From assembly GCA_963556195.1 (NCBI GenBank), contig OY744525.1, positions 27,093,913 through 27,157,912 on the forward strand: 64,000 bases of DNA, written 5' to 3'. The translations under genes and the position numbers were made by a program. The notes under the pieces are model-generated. The model saw only the letters and a list, made by a program, of their open reading frames with translations. It made no database searches and was not told where the DNA came from. Below are positions 1 through 10,189 of this stretch, piece after piece. Origin of the DNA: Sepiola atlantica. Lineage: Eukaryota > Mollusca > Cephalopoda > Sepiida > Sepiolidae. The first letter of the stretch is position 1. Every line of letters starts with the position of its first letter.

Positions 1-411
1 AGTATTTGTGCAGCAAAAGACAAGCACCACAGGTTTCACATAAGAGAAACATGTTTCACTTTATCAAATGGCTTCGAAAGTAACATTTTCTTTGCCCATT
101 TATTGATTCACAGAAAATTTCCCCTTTATTTACCTTATATCCTTTCACCATTGCCACTAATGTAAACTGATGCAACAATTATCTGTCTTTGTTCTGTTTA
201 CGTTTATATTATAGGTATTATATGATATTGGTTACTTAGGTTTATTTTTGATGTTATAGTATAGAATTTGTGTGCATGAATGAAAACTCCCTGATGAAGT
301 ATTATAAAAAATTTGATAAGAAGTATTCATTTTTCCTTAAACCAGTTATTAAAAAATACATACTATGGTATTTACGTTTCAGAATTTTTTAGATGAGGGT
401 TGATAATTTGT
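1..411. other. unassigned AT-rich DNA
   Basis: No open frame, tRNA-like box or repeat shared with the rest of the window was seen. Confidence 0.5.
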
Positions 412-953
412 AGAATTTTGTATATTCGGACTACTGTTCTCATCTTGGGTGTTTTTATCACAACGTTTCGGTCGATGTAACGTCCGACCTTCTTCAGGTG
501 TACTCGAGAATCTTTCTGTCGAACTCAGGAATCTGAACGGAATTTCGAATAAACCCCTTTATTAAATCCACGGGGGTAGCATGCTCTCGTTCCATCTGCC
601 ATGACTGGAAAGAAGTCTTCAGTAATTCGCAATTCTTCGTATCGTCTGTACTGAGGATTGAACATTCAACTCTCAGATGACTGTCACTTAGAACTGAATT
701 TTACTTAGAGCTTTATCCACTGCGCCACGGGTTCTTGCAGACAATTCTAGTATGACTTTTGGGAGCCTTAAACCTATTCCTGTTTTTTGATCTAACTACT
801 TATCACTATAGATCAGTACTTATCTATTATTTATAATTATTGGTTCCTATATTGTATTGAATTCTATACTAGGTCTGCTTAGTAAGGCATTGTCGTCTAA
901 CATATGTGCTGCTTCTTTGAGATGAGAACAGTAGTCCGAATATACCAAATTCT
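412..953 (-). mobile_element. TIR element with internal tRNA-like promoter
   Basis: The two ends (412-445 and 920-953) are near-perfect inverted repeats of about 34 bp sharing the core TATTCGGACTACTGTTCTCA. Read on the minus strand from about 740, the interior carries an A-box-like TGGCGCAGTGG and a B-box-like TGTTCAATCC about 60 bases later. These are followed near 480-500 by a small hairpin motif (CTGAAGAAGGTCGG ... CGACCGAAACG). A tRNA-headed SINE body thus lies within a DNA-transposon-like pair of ends. A relic of the left part recurs at 27672-27800. It could be a SINE caught inside a MITE, or a SINE whose 3' end shares the terminal sequence. No coding capacity. Confidence 0.65.
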
Positions 954-1020
954 ATGGCATTTACCATGTGAACTATGATGAAAAATAAAATGAGGAAGAC
1001 ATATATATATATATATATAT

Positions 1021-1096
1021 TTTTTGCGCAAGGGTTCCTTAAGAAATATAAATCATTTTAAGGGTTATGCAAGGGTAAAAAGCTTGAGAAACGCTG
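1021..1096. mobile_element. possible hAT-type terminus (solo end)
   Basis: The stretch ends with GCTTGAGAAACGCTG, which read backwards begins CAGCGTTTCTCAAGC. That resembles hAT/Charlie-like ends (CAG..GTTCTCAA). The repeated GCAAGGGT words are typical of subterminal repeats. No matching opposite end was found, so this is a weak call. A short TA tract (about 1001-1020) lies just upstream. Confidence 0.3.
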
Positions 1097-2370
1097 TTCT
1101 TGGTTATAGATAAATAGTTATCCATGTTGTATGTATGTTATTGAATAAAGCTTCATAAATAAATAACAAATCTTATTGAAATTGTTTTCCTATCGCACAT
1201 AATGTAGATACGGGTTTAGTTAGATACGTCAGAGAGAAGACATGATGTTTAGATGATGATAGAATGGAGGATTAACGTAAATGCAGTGTTTTGATGAACA
1301 TAATTGATTCGGTCAATGAATGGGAGGTGCTAAGTTGTGTTAAGCTAATTGATGGGCAGCCTAAAAACTGGGCTCATCTCACATTGTGTGAACGTTTACA
1401 CAAATAATGAATCAAGCTTCATGAGCTACATCGAGTTTTTGTCTTTTTGCATGGCACTCATCTTTATTATTTCGTTTGCATTTTATCTTTTTCATCTTCT
1501 TTTTTTTTTTCATTTTGATCTTAATTTTTATTCTCTTTCTTTTCCTCCATTTGTTTCTTTCTTTATTCTTTTCCTTTTTTTTTTCTCTTTAGATTTCTAG
1601 TCTCTTTGAGTTCTCCCTCTATTTCTTGGGGTGTGTGACTGTTATAATGGATACCGTCGCGGACTATGGATCTATTGTGATCATTTATACACTAATACTG
1701 TTGGGGAAGATATGAAATTAAAACATCTCCACGGCTATGGGTAAAAATAGCAACTTGTGTTCAACTAATTGTATACAACAGAACCAAAACGGTTGAATTG
1801 CCATTGAACAGATGAACCAAAGCTCACCCTCTTTCATATCACCCTTTCCTGGTTTATCTTCTCTCTTCAATAATCCTTTTCTCTTTGCTAAATGTTTTTC
1901 CTTTAATTTCTTCATTTTCTCTCGTTAGATTATATCTTATATGTACACTTACCTCCTTAACTTATCCACCTATAGCTGTCTATCATATTCACTTTTTTTT
2001 CTTAGTGTCTTATATGAATATTCTTTTTCAATTCTCTTTTATTTTTTTATCACATTTTCTGTTTAATTCATTGATTCGTAACTGTTTCATTTAGCAATTT
2101 CTCATTTGGTATTTTTTTATTCCATTTTATTTTGTATCCATTTACTGTTTTTAATTTTTTTTTTTTGGGTTTCTTATTGTCTACGATAATATTGTTCACA
2201 TTTAATTCATCATTATATACATGGAACTTGCAATAATTTAAGAGTTAAACAACTGGTCTATCCAAATCCAATGAATAAATGCTTACTAGAAACCAGAGGC
2301 GGTACTATCTACCTCTGAACGCCTGAATAAACAGGTACAGGTCTGCTGGGCAAGACACCGCAAGAGACTT
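1097..2370. other. unassigned DNA with pyrimidine-rich stretches
   Basis: Contains T/C-rich runs (about 1485-1610 and 1880-2170) that create short Phe/Leu/Ser-rich open frames with no family resemblance. On the minus strand 1780-1830 shares a short word (ACCGTTTTGGTT) with 3650-3680, perhaps an old repeat. Confidence 0.5.
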
Positions 2371-2987
2371 CCTTAGTTTTAGTTTTTGTCATGTTACTTC
2401 AAAAAGTATATAGAGTCGCTTTTAACAGTAACATCATATTAAAAAAAACGGTACTGTGCATATGTGTTAATCTGGCTCAAACTTGAATTCATTCAAACTT
2501 CTACTCTTTTGAAAATCGATAGGGTGTTAGATTTGAAAGTTTGTATTTCTCATAGAAAATATAATTTATTGAATAAATTTCATTAAAATTGAATAATACT
2601 CAGAGAGCCATAACAGCTGAGCTCCGAGCCGTTCTGGTGTTAGGGAATTATTTCTCTCACCCCAATCTATGGATCCCACCCCCACTAGGAAACTATCCTT
2701 TGTTAACAAACCAATGCGTTAATTTCGTTTAATCACCAAAACTCAGAGAATTATGCAATTTTAATGAAATTTTCAACATTTATTCAATGAGTATAATATT
2801 TTTTAAATAATGCAAGTTTTCAAATTTCACATCATAGAAACTTTCAAAAGATTGGAATTTTGGTTCAAAATGATTCATAAGTGCAGTAAAGTTGTTCTTT
2901 TTTTAATATGTTGTTTGTGTTAAAAGCGATTCTCTATATTTTTTTCTTAGAACATTTGAAATAAGTAGATAACAACTAAAACTAAGA
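2371..2987. mobile_element. foldback element with ~240-bp inverted arms
   Basis: The left arm (about 2371-2607) matches the reverse complement of the right arm (about 2743-2987). Shared blocks include CTTAGTTTTAGTT, ATATAGAG.CGCTTTTAACA, CATATTAAAAAAA and TTTCATTAAAATTG. The spacer is about 135 bp (2608-2742), GC-richer, with no open frame. The arms are imperfect, so this is an old element. This structure fits foldback or long-TIR MITEs. The superfamily is unknown. Confidence 0.7.
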
Positions 2988-3086
2988 AAACTCCAGGTTG
3001 CTATGGTCTGAATTCTTCAAAGGTAGAAGTGATATTATCTAGAATAATACCACTTCTACTTTTCAATAATACATTAAACTGTCAAG

Positions 3087-3230
3087 GGGATAGCATGGTG
3101 GTTAAGTGGTTAATGACACGGACTGAAGACCTGGGTGTGCTTGGTTCGAATCCAGTTCATTCCACAGAAACACTTTCATCAAAACCCACATCTGACCTTG
3201 TGTCTAACCTCCTGGAGAGAAGATAAATAA
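3087..3230 (+). mobile_element. tRNA-derived SINE with 19-bp target-site duplication
   Basis: A tRNA-like head has an A-box region TAGCATGGTGGTTAAGTGG (3091-3109) and a B box GGTTCGAATCC (3143-3153), the RNA polymerase III internal promoter layout. The 144-bp element is flanked by AATACATTAAACTSTCAAG at 3068-3086 and 3231-3249 (one G/C mismatch), the hallmark of LINE-driven insertion. The head resembles the minus-strand SINE at 33781-33979, so they are probably one family. It encodes no protein. Confidence 0.88.
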
Positions 3231-3281
3231 AATACATTAAACTCTCAAGTAAAAACTGGTCCTCTCATTGGAGTAAAAGCG

Positions 3282-3620
3282 ATGCAAGTGAACTTCATAG
3301 ACAACTGAGGTAAAAAAAAATAATAGGCATTTTAATAAATCAAGTCATAGAGAAAACAAGGTTGTAGTTATAGAAGTTTTATTCAGCTATTTCTGTAGTA
3401 CTTACACTATGGCATTAAGTAGGTGCATAGTTTGAGTTTGAGTTCTATTATAGAGGAGGTAATATGGCAAGTGTTAAATAGTTATAGCAAATGGAAGGTA
3501 ATTAGAAGAGTGTTTGATCAATACCATAGTCAAATTCCCCTCAAATCAATCTCTAGTTTGAAAATTAAAAATTATTTTCCCCTTTTTTCTTCTTTTCCAG
3601 ATTGTTATTTTTTTTTTTAA
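3282..3620. repeat. first copy of ~390-bp tandem duplication (part Y1)
   Basis: Matches 4847-5142 over roughly 300 bp, including ATAGACAACT.AGGTAAAAAA, GGCATTTTAATAAAT, GTCATAGAGAAAACAAGGTTG and AGAGGAGGTAATATGGC. The second half of the unit (part X) is displaced to 4774 by an insertion at about 3637. Confidence 0.75.
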
Positions 3621-4029
3621 ATCTAAAGTAACTTTCATGTAAATTCTCTGCAAAACCAAAACGGTTTCAGACAAAACAGATAAACAGTTGGCCAAATTCT
3701 AACCATCCACTGCATAATTGAAGGTGTAAAATCCAAGAACATCAAAGCTGTGTTTGTATTTGTCATTTTTTCCAAAGGCTTCAGTTCCATCCATTGTGGC
3801 AAACTCGAAGAGATCATGTTGGCATATAGAATTCTGCAAGAATCAGTATCACGTATCATGATGCGATATAACAATTCAATGATCCACTCTCTCTCAATGA
3901 AGATACAGAGTTCTTCAACATTGTTGTGGGAGTCTTCTTCTTTTCCTTTTCATCCTGTGGACATCTGTTGATCCAAACACAGATCTGGGGGTTTATCCTT
4001 GAAAGAGCAATGTTCACATTACCCAGCAA

Positions 4030-4780
4030 AAACAATAATAAATATCGATTATGCAGATGACCTTGCCTTGTTGTCAGACACGATTGATGGGGCTAACAAA
4101 CTTCTACATCTCATCGGAGAAACGACCTTAATGCTGGAAAAACAGAATTTATCAGCTACAACCAAGAAGGAGAAATTAAGCTGACAAACGGTAACAACAT
4201 CAAGTCCATCCATGAATTTATATACTTCCGTAGCAACACCCAGTGAGCAGAAAGAGACATCAAAATCCATAAAGGTACGGCCCGGGTTGTCCTTGATGGA
4301 CTGTGTTCCACCTGAAAGTCCTCCTTCTTTGACAATCTTAAGAGAGACATTTTTAAGGACACATTTGAATCTGTCTTACTCTACGGCTTGGCAGCTTGAA
4401 CACTAATGGAACAGCAAGAAGCATCACTTGATGGAACATACACAAGAATACTAGAAGTTGTATTGGAAATCAGCTGAAGGAAAGACCCAACCAAGAAACA
4501 CCTATATGGACACCTTTCTCTAATCCCAGTCTCACTAAGAGAGAGAAGGCTTAGGTTTTCTGGACACTCCTGGAGAAGTAAGTCAGAACTTGTGAGTGAC
4601 ATCCTAATATGGAATCAATTACACAACAAAAGATTGGGTGGAAAACCTCATCACACCTACATCGACCAACTTATAGAAGACTTTGGAGAACCTGCTGACA
4701 GTGCTGCCTGGCAGAGATGATTGGAAGAAACAAGTCAGGAGAATTTGAGAAGAATTCTCGACCTGATTGATCTAAAGTAA
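4030..4780 (+). pseudogene. LINE reverse transcriptase C-terminal fragment
   Basis: Conceptual translation reads from the catalytic YADD box (4050-4061, context IDYADDLALLSDT) into the thumb and C-terminus of a non-LTR reverse transcriptase. Recognisable blocks are AGKTEFISYNQ, FIYFRSNTQ (usually FxYLGS), LDGTYTRILEVVL, KKHLYGHLSLIP, RRLRFSGHSWRSKSELVSDIL and GGKPHHTYIDQLIEDFG. It ends in LIDLK-stop at 4780. Several stops and frameshifts break it and the endonuclease and N-terminal RT are missing. The block order and spacing match the LINE ORF2-type proteins common in fish and molluscs. It probably arrived as a 5'-truncated insertion at about 3637-4770, because ATCTAAAGTAACTTTCAT (3621-3638) recurs with a one-base shift at 4770-4787. 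The stretch 3637-4029 is upstream insertion sequence without a clear frame. Confidence 0.85.
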
Positions 4781-5245
4781 ACTTCATTTTCACCTTCTCG
4801 TTTGCTATTTGTCAATTTCCTACATTTATCACTTTTTGATCAACATCGATGGAAGTGAACTCTATAGACAACTAAGGTAAAAAATAATAATAGGCATTTT
4901 AATAAATAACGTCATAGAGAAAACAAGGTTGCAGCTTTATTCAACTATTTCTGTAGTACGTTTACAATATGACATCAAATAGGCACATAGTTTGAATTCT
5001 ATTAGAGAGGAGGTAATATGGCCAGTTTTAAATAGCTAAAGAAAAGAAGAGTTAATTAGGAGAGGTTTTAATACGACAGGCAATTTTCCCCTTTAAAATA
5101 ATGTCTCCTTTTTTCTCCTTTCCCAGATTGTCACATATTCATGCTTTTTGGGTTTTTTTTTTGTTTTTCTAATGTAAACTTTTTCACCTCCTAATTTGCT
5201 CTTTGTCCATTTTCTAAATTTTTCACTTTGTGATTAACATTTTTG
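4774..5245. repeat. second half of ~390-bp tandem duplication (X1-Y2-X2)
   Basis: 4774-4845 (X1) recurs at 5165-5245 (X2) with the words TTTCACCT, TTTGCT.TTTGTC and TTTTTGATCAACAT/TTTGTGATTAACAT. The block between (4847-5142) repeats 3282-3617. The order Y1-[LINE]-X1-Y2-X2 means a tandem pair interrupted by one insertion. Confidence 0.7.
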
Positions 5246-5332
5246 TTTTTGTATATTTATTTGCTAATATCATTTTCTTTATCATTATCATTATTATTAT
5301 CCCGTTATTTTGTTGTTTCTTTTTCATTCTAT

Positions 5333-5335
<3 letters not shown>

Positions 5336-5372
<37 letters not shown>
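5336..5372. repeat. (CT)n microsatellite
   Basis: About 18 uninterrupted CT units inside a T/C-rich region (5150-5530). The surrounding Ser/Leu/Phe open frames on + and Arg/Glu frames on - are composition artefacts. Confidence 0.95.
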
Positions 5373-5373
<1 letters not shown>

Positions 5374-5756
5374 ATTTCCCTTTCTCGGTAATTTTTTTCT
5401 CTTCTTCTTCCTTCTTTCGTATTTTCTTTCGAGTACATCTACTTTATTTTCATGTTTTCTTCTACATAAGTCAATTCTTATCTGTATATTTTTGTCTTTC
5501 TTTCTCTCCTTCATTTTCATCAGAGTGACCCTTTTTGGGCAACTTGATTTTCCCCAACATTAAACCTACCTTGTTTCTCACTCTTCCCTCGTGCGGAGGC
5601 AAGTAAATAAAAACCTTATTAATATTGGGAGGGGGGACGTGATTGACCTAATCGATATCTTCTAAGCTATGAAATCAGTGATAATATATTTTTACGCGCT
5701 TTTTCTTTGGGAAGGTATGAACCTGCATCCTTTTCATAGCAACTCGGCTTCAATAA

Positions 5757-5845
5757 TTGAGTACAATGAATCGTTTACAATAGGTGTTGTGTTTCATCAT
5801 TAAATGACCCGAAAAGTGTTGATATGCTGTAAAACAGACACCAAA
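5757..5845 (+). repeat. SINE-tail relic
   Basis: ACAATGAATCGTTTACAAT then CATTAAATGACCCGAAAAG, GTTGATATGCTGTAAAACA. The same tail occurs at the 3' end of the SINE at 8499-8700 and in two tandem copies at 16734-16958. The head is degraded here. Confidence 0.6.
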
Positions 5846-5884
5846 TAATACATAACTTCTCAGACTTTTATGCATTCTCCCATT

Positions 5885-8385
5885 TCCTTTCCTATGTCTT
5901 TTATTGTTTTATATTTTTGCTAGCCTCTTTCTCCACCTCTTCCTCCTCCTGCTTTTTCTTCTTAAATTCATATTTCTCCATTTTCATTTTCCCAATTTCC
6001 TTTCATATGTCTTTTCTTTTTTTTTAATATTTTTGCTAGTCTCTTCCTCCTCCTCTTCCTCCTCCTCCTCCTCCTCCTTTTTCTTCTAAAATTCATATTC
6101 CTCCATTTTCATCCTCCCCTTTTCTTTTCCTATGTCTTTTTTTTGTTAGCCTCTTCCTCCTCCTCTTCCTCCTCCTCCTGTTTCTTCTAAAATTCATATT
6201 CCTCCATTTTCATTTTCCCTTTTCTTTTCCTATGTCTGTTTTTTATTTGTTAGCCTCTTCCTCCTCCTCTTCCTTCTCCTCCCGTTTCTTCTAAAATTCA
6301 TATTCCTCCATTTTCATTTTCCCCTTTTGTTTTCCTATGTCTGTTTTTTTTTGTTAGCCTCTTCCTCCTCCTCTTCCTCCTCCTCCCGTTTCTTTTAAAA
6401 TTCATATTCCTCTATTTTCATTTTCTTCTTTTCTTTTCCTATGTCTGTTTTTTTTTGTTAGCCTCTTCCTCCTCCTCTTCCTCCTCCTCCTTTTTCTTCT
6501 AAAATTCACATTCCTCCATTTTCCTTTTCTTCTTTTCTTTTCCTATGTCTGTTTTTTTTTTTTGTTAGCCACTTCCTCCTCCTCTTCCTTCTCATCCTGT
6601 TTCTTCTAAAATTCATATTCCTCTATTTTCACTCTCCCCTTTTGTTTTCATATGTCTGTTTTTTTTTTTTGTTAGCCTCTTCCTCCTCCTCCTGTTTCTT
6701 CTAAAATTCATATTCCTCCATATTCATTTTCCCGTTTTCTTTTCCTATGTCTGTTTTTTTTTTGTTAGCCTCTTCCTCCTCTTCTTCCTCCTCCTCCCGT
6801 TTCTTCTAAAATTCATATTCCTCCATTTTCATTCTCTCCTTTTCTTTTCCTATGTCTGTTTTTTTTTGTTAGTCTCTTCCTCCTCCTCTTCCTCCTCATC
6901 CTGTTTCTTCTAAAATTCATATTCCTCCATATTCATTTTCCGTTTTTCTTTTTCCTATGTCTGTTTTTTTTTCGTTAGCCTCTTCCTCCTCCTCTTCCTC
7001 CTCATCCTGTTTCTTCTAAAATTTATATTCCTCCATTTTCATTTACCCCTTTTCTTTTCCTATGTCTGTTGTTTTTCGTTAGCCTCTTCCTCCTGCTCTT
7101 CCTCCTCCTCCTGTTTCTTCTAAAATTCATATTCCTCCATTTTCATTTTCCCCTTTTATTTTACTATGTCTGTTTTTTTTTTAGCCTCTTCCTCCTCATG
7201 TTCCTCCTCCTCCCGTTTCTTCTAAAATTCATATTCCTCTATTTTCATTTTCTTCTTTTCTTTTCCTATGTCTGTTTTTTTTGTTAGCTTCTTCCTCCTT
7301 CTCTTCCTCCTCCTCCTCCTCCTCCTCCTCCTATTTCTTCTAAAATTCATATTCCTCCATTTTCATTTTCTCCTTTTTTTTCTTATGTTTGTTTTTTTTG
7401 TTAGCCTTTTCATCCTCCTCTATATCCTCCTCTTGTTTCTTCTAAAAATTTATATTCCTCCATTTTCATTTTCATTTTTTCTTTTCCTATGTCTGTTTTT
7501 TTTCGTTAGCCTTTTCCTCCTCCTCTTCCTCCTCTTACTGTTTCTTCTAAAATTTATATTCCTCCATTTTCATTTTCACCTTTTCTTGCTCTATGTCTGT
7601 TTTTTTTGTTTGCCTCTTCCTCCTCCTCTTCCTCCTTCTCCTGTTTCTTCTGAAAGTTATATTCCTCCATTTTCATTTTCCTCTTTTCTTTTCCTATGTC
7701 TGTTTCTTTTTGTTAGCCTCTTCCTCCTGCTCTTCCTCCTCCTGTTTCTTCTAAAATTCATATTCCTCTATTTTCATTTTCCCTTTTCTTTTTCTATGTC
7801 TTTTTTTTTTGTTAGCCTCTTCCTTTTCCTCTTTCTCCTCCTCCCGTTTCTTCTAAAATTCATATTCCTCCATTTTCATTTCCCCCTTTCTTTTCCTATG
7901 TCTGATTTTTTTGTTAGCCTCTTCCTCCTCCTCTTGTTTCTTCTTAAATTCATAATCCTCCATTTTCATTTTCCCCTTTTGTTTTATTATATCGGTTTTT
8001 TTGTTAGCCTCTTCCTCCTTCTCTTCCTCCTCCTGTTTCTTCTAAAATTCATATTCCTCCATTTTCATTCTCCTCTTTTGTTTTCCTATGTCTGTTTTTT
8101 TTGTTAGCATCTTCCTCCTCGTCTTCCTCCTCTTCCTGTTTCTTCTAAAATTCATATTCCTCCATTTTCATTCTCCTCTTTTGTTTTCCTATGTCTGTTT
8201 TTTTTGTTAGCCTCTTCCTCCTCATCTTCCTCCTCTTCCTGTTTCTTCTAAAATTCATATTCCTCCATTTTCATTTTCCCCATTTCCTTTCCTATGTCTT
8301 TTCTTTCTTTTTCTTATTGTTAGCCTTTTCCTCCTCGTCTTCCTTTTTCTTCTTGAATACATATTCCTCCATTTTCATTGTCCTT
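5885..8385. repeat. pyrimidine-rich minisatellite, ~24 units of ~105 bp
   Basis: Each unit reads in order: TTTTCCTATGTCTG, a T run, GTTAGCCTCTTCCTCCTCC, a variable CTT/CCT run, GTTTCTTCTAAAATTCATA, TTCCTCCATTTTCATTTTC. I count about 24 GTTAGC-type anchors from 5922 to 8320. Unit length varies from about 92 to 116 bp because of slippage in the T and CCT runs. Between 7268 and 8107 the unit lengths happen to keep one frame open for 279 codons (repeats of LFLLLFLLLLFLLKFIFLHF). It has no signal or domain and I regard it as an artefact. The unit also shares its end with single scraps near 8760-8790. Confidence 0.92.
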
Positions 8386-8498
8386 TCTTTTTTACCTTCT
8401 TTACTTTATCATTTTCCATTCTTTTCTTCTTTTTCCTCTCAATTACTTCTTATTTCTATCTTCATTCTTTTAGCTTCATTTTCCTATATTCCTAGAGA

Positions 8499-8700
8499 GA
8501 GCACGAGTAGCGCAATGGATACTGACTATATAACTGGTTATGCTGTGTTCAAATCCAAATAACTTACAATCTAATACCATAGAGAAAGGTATTAACAGCC
8601 CTCCCCAGTTATGGACAAAATAGTGTTTAATAAATCGCTTACAATGAATCATAGTGTGTTTCAACAATAAATAACTTAAAATGGTTGATTTTCCGTTCAA
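8499..8700 (+). mobile_element. degenerate tRNA-derived SINE
   Basis: An A-box-like AGTAGCGCAATGGAT (8506-8520) and B-box-like TGTTCAAATCC begin a body that continues into AATCGCTTACAATGAATCAT and ends in a decayed form of the tail seen at 5803-5845 and 16772-16824. This copy shows head and tail together, so it defines the family's structure. No clear TSD was found. A further tail-like scrap is at 8840-8876. Confidence 0.6.
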
Positions 8701-9775
8701 CACACAAATAAATCCAACTTTTCCTTTTATTTCTTCTTCTTTTCCTCTCCCTCTTCCTCAACTCTTTTAATCCATATTCCTCCATTTTCATTGTCCTTTC
8801 CTATTTCCTTCTTTACTTTACTTCTACCCTTTTCTCTATATAACCTAAAAAGTGATGATATGCCGTAAACCATTCGAAACAAACGAAACTTATCTTCATA
8901 CTTTAGTATCCTTCTACCTCTCAATCTCTTCTTATTTCGTACACATTCATTCACTTCAAAATCTGTGCCTTGTAATTCTTTGCTCTTTATATTATTTTTT
9001 TCTCCCTTCGCTTCTCTGCTTCTCTCCGTCTTGCCATTAACTGCTTCCAGTTTATTTTTTGGTCCTACTTTTATAAAGCCTGTTCTTTTTTTTTTCTTCT
9101 GCTTCTCTTCCATTCCTCCCTCTTGTCCCAATTCCTTCCCACTCTCATTAGTAACCATATTTTCTTTTCTTTTTTTACTTTTCCTAATTTAGCCCTGCTT
9201 CCCAGTCTCTATCCAGCACCAACCAATGGAGTCATCTTTTCTCCCCTTCCTGCCACCATCGACTCTTCCTCTTGTCCTCTCCTGTTACCTTACTCTCTAT
9301 GAAATCTTAATTCTTCTTCTTCTTCTTCTTCTTCTTCTTCTTCTTCAAGCATATCTTCTCCTCCTCCTACCAAATCTGTCATCATATTTCTTTAGAATAG
9401 CTATCACCACCTTACAGCCAGGCTAACTTTCTTTTCCTTTCACTTATTCAACCGAAGCACTCTGACCTTGATTTTCTCACTCTTCTCTTTTTTTCTATCC
9501 ACCATAATCTATTTCTTTTATTTTCTATCACCCTTTTCAGCCTTCTTCATCTAAATATCATATCGTCATTACTATCCATACCCTAATGTTAACAACTGAA
9601 GATCTCCAATACAGTCTCTCCTATTTTTCAGACCTCTCTCATTCAAACTATTCCTTTACTTTCTATTTATTTGTCAAATAACTTGACCAGTTTCTGAGCT
9701 TCTAATATCAATTTATTTCTCTTAAAAAAAGACTAGTTTGCATATATTTATCTACCTCACACTTCAGCAGTTAGA
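8701..9775. other. unassigned pyrimidine-rich DNA with (TTC)n
   Basis: T/C-rich throughout, with about 12 TTC/CTT units at 9310-9346. The open frames on both strands are compositional (Ser/Leu/Phe on +, Lys/Glu/Arg on -). No domain was recognised. Confidence 0.6.
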
Positions 9776-9990
9776 CATGGGGCTTTTTTATAGTGGGGAA
9801 TCCAGCTCCCCCAAATAGAGGGCACTTTTGATGTTTGCAAAGTTTGCCAGTATTAGACCTATCAGCATTCTCCAACAGGAGCGGCCCAGGTGACTGTCAA
9901 TAAGCCAATCCTTCTTCCTGAAGGAGGAAGAAATGCTTGGGATGACAGCCTCTTGCGACTAAACAGAACCATATTTCACTCCAATATAAT
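9776..9990 (-). repeat. dispersed repeat family 'TATGGTTCTGT', copy A
   Basis: Read on the minus strand: GAAATATGGTTCTGTTTAGT, then TTCCTCCTTCAGGA, ATGCTGATAGGTCTAATAC, GGCAAA, a GGGGGAGCTGGATTCCCC block, and GCCCCATGTCTAACTGCTG. The same order occurs on the + strand at 32650-32900 and in parts at 28715-28800 and 29625-29745. No boxes or frame identify its class. Confidence 0.65.
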
Positions 9991-10070
9991 GGTGAAGCCC
10001 CTGTATCACTAGAATTTTAGTGTTGTGTGAATTCACACATGTACATTCATGCGTGTGTACACATGCAATA

Positions 10071-10074
<4 letters not shown>

Positions 10075-10164
<90 letters not shown>
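10075..10164. repeat. compound microsatellite (TA)n(GA)n
   Basis: About 26 TA units pass directly into about 18 GA units. Both strands give spurious Tyr-Ile and Arg-Glu or Leu-Ser frames. Confidence 0.95.
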
Positions 10165-10168
<4 letters not shown>

Positions 10169-10189
10169 CTGTCCCGGTCATAATTAATA

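Noticed and set aside
7268..8107. 279-residue Phe/Leu-rich open frame that could look like a membrane protein
   Set aside because: It is a translated minisatellite. Neighbouring units in the same array break the frame, and hydrophobicity follows from T/C-rich DNA.
5885..8385. CRISPR-like array of regularly spaced repeats
   Set aside because: The units are contiguous with diverged low-complexity interiors, not identical repeats with unique spacers, and the DNA is eukaryotic in character.
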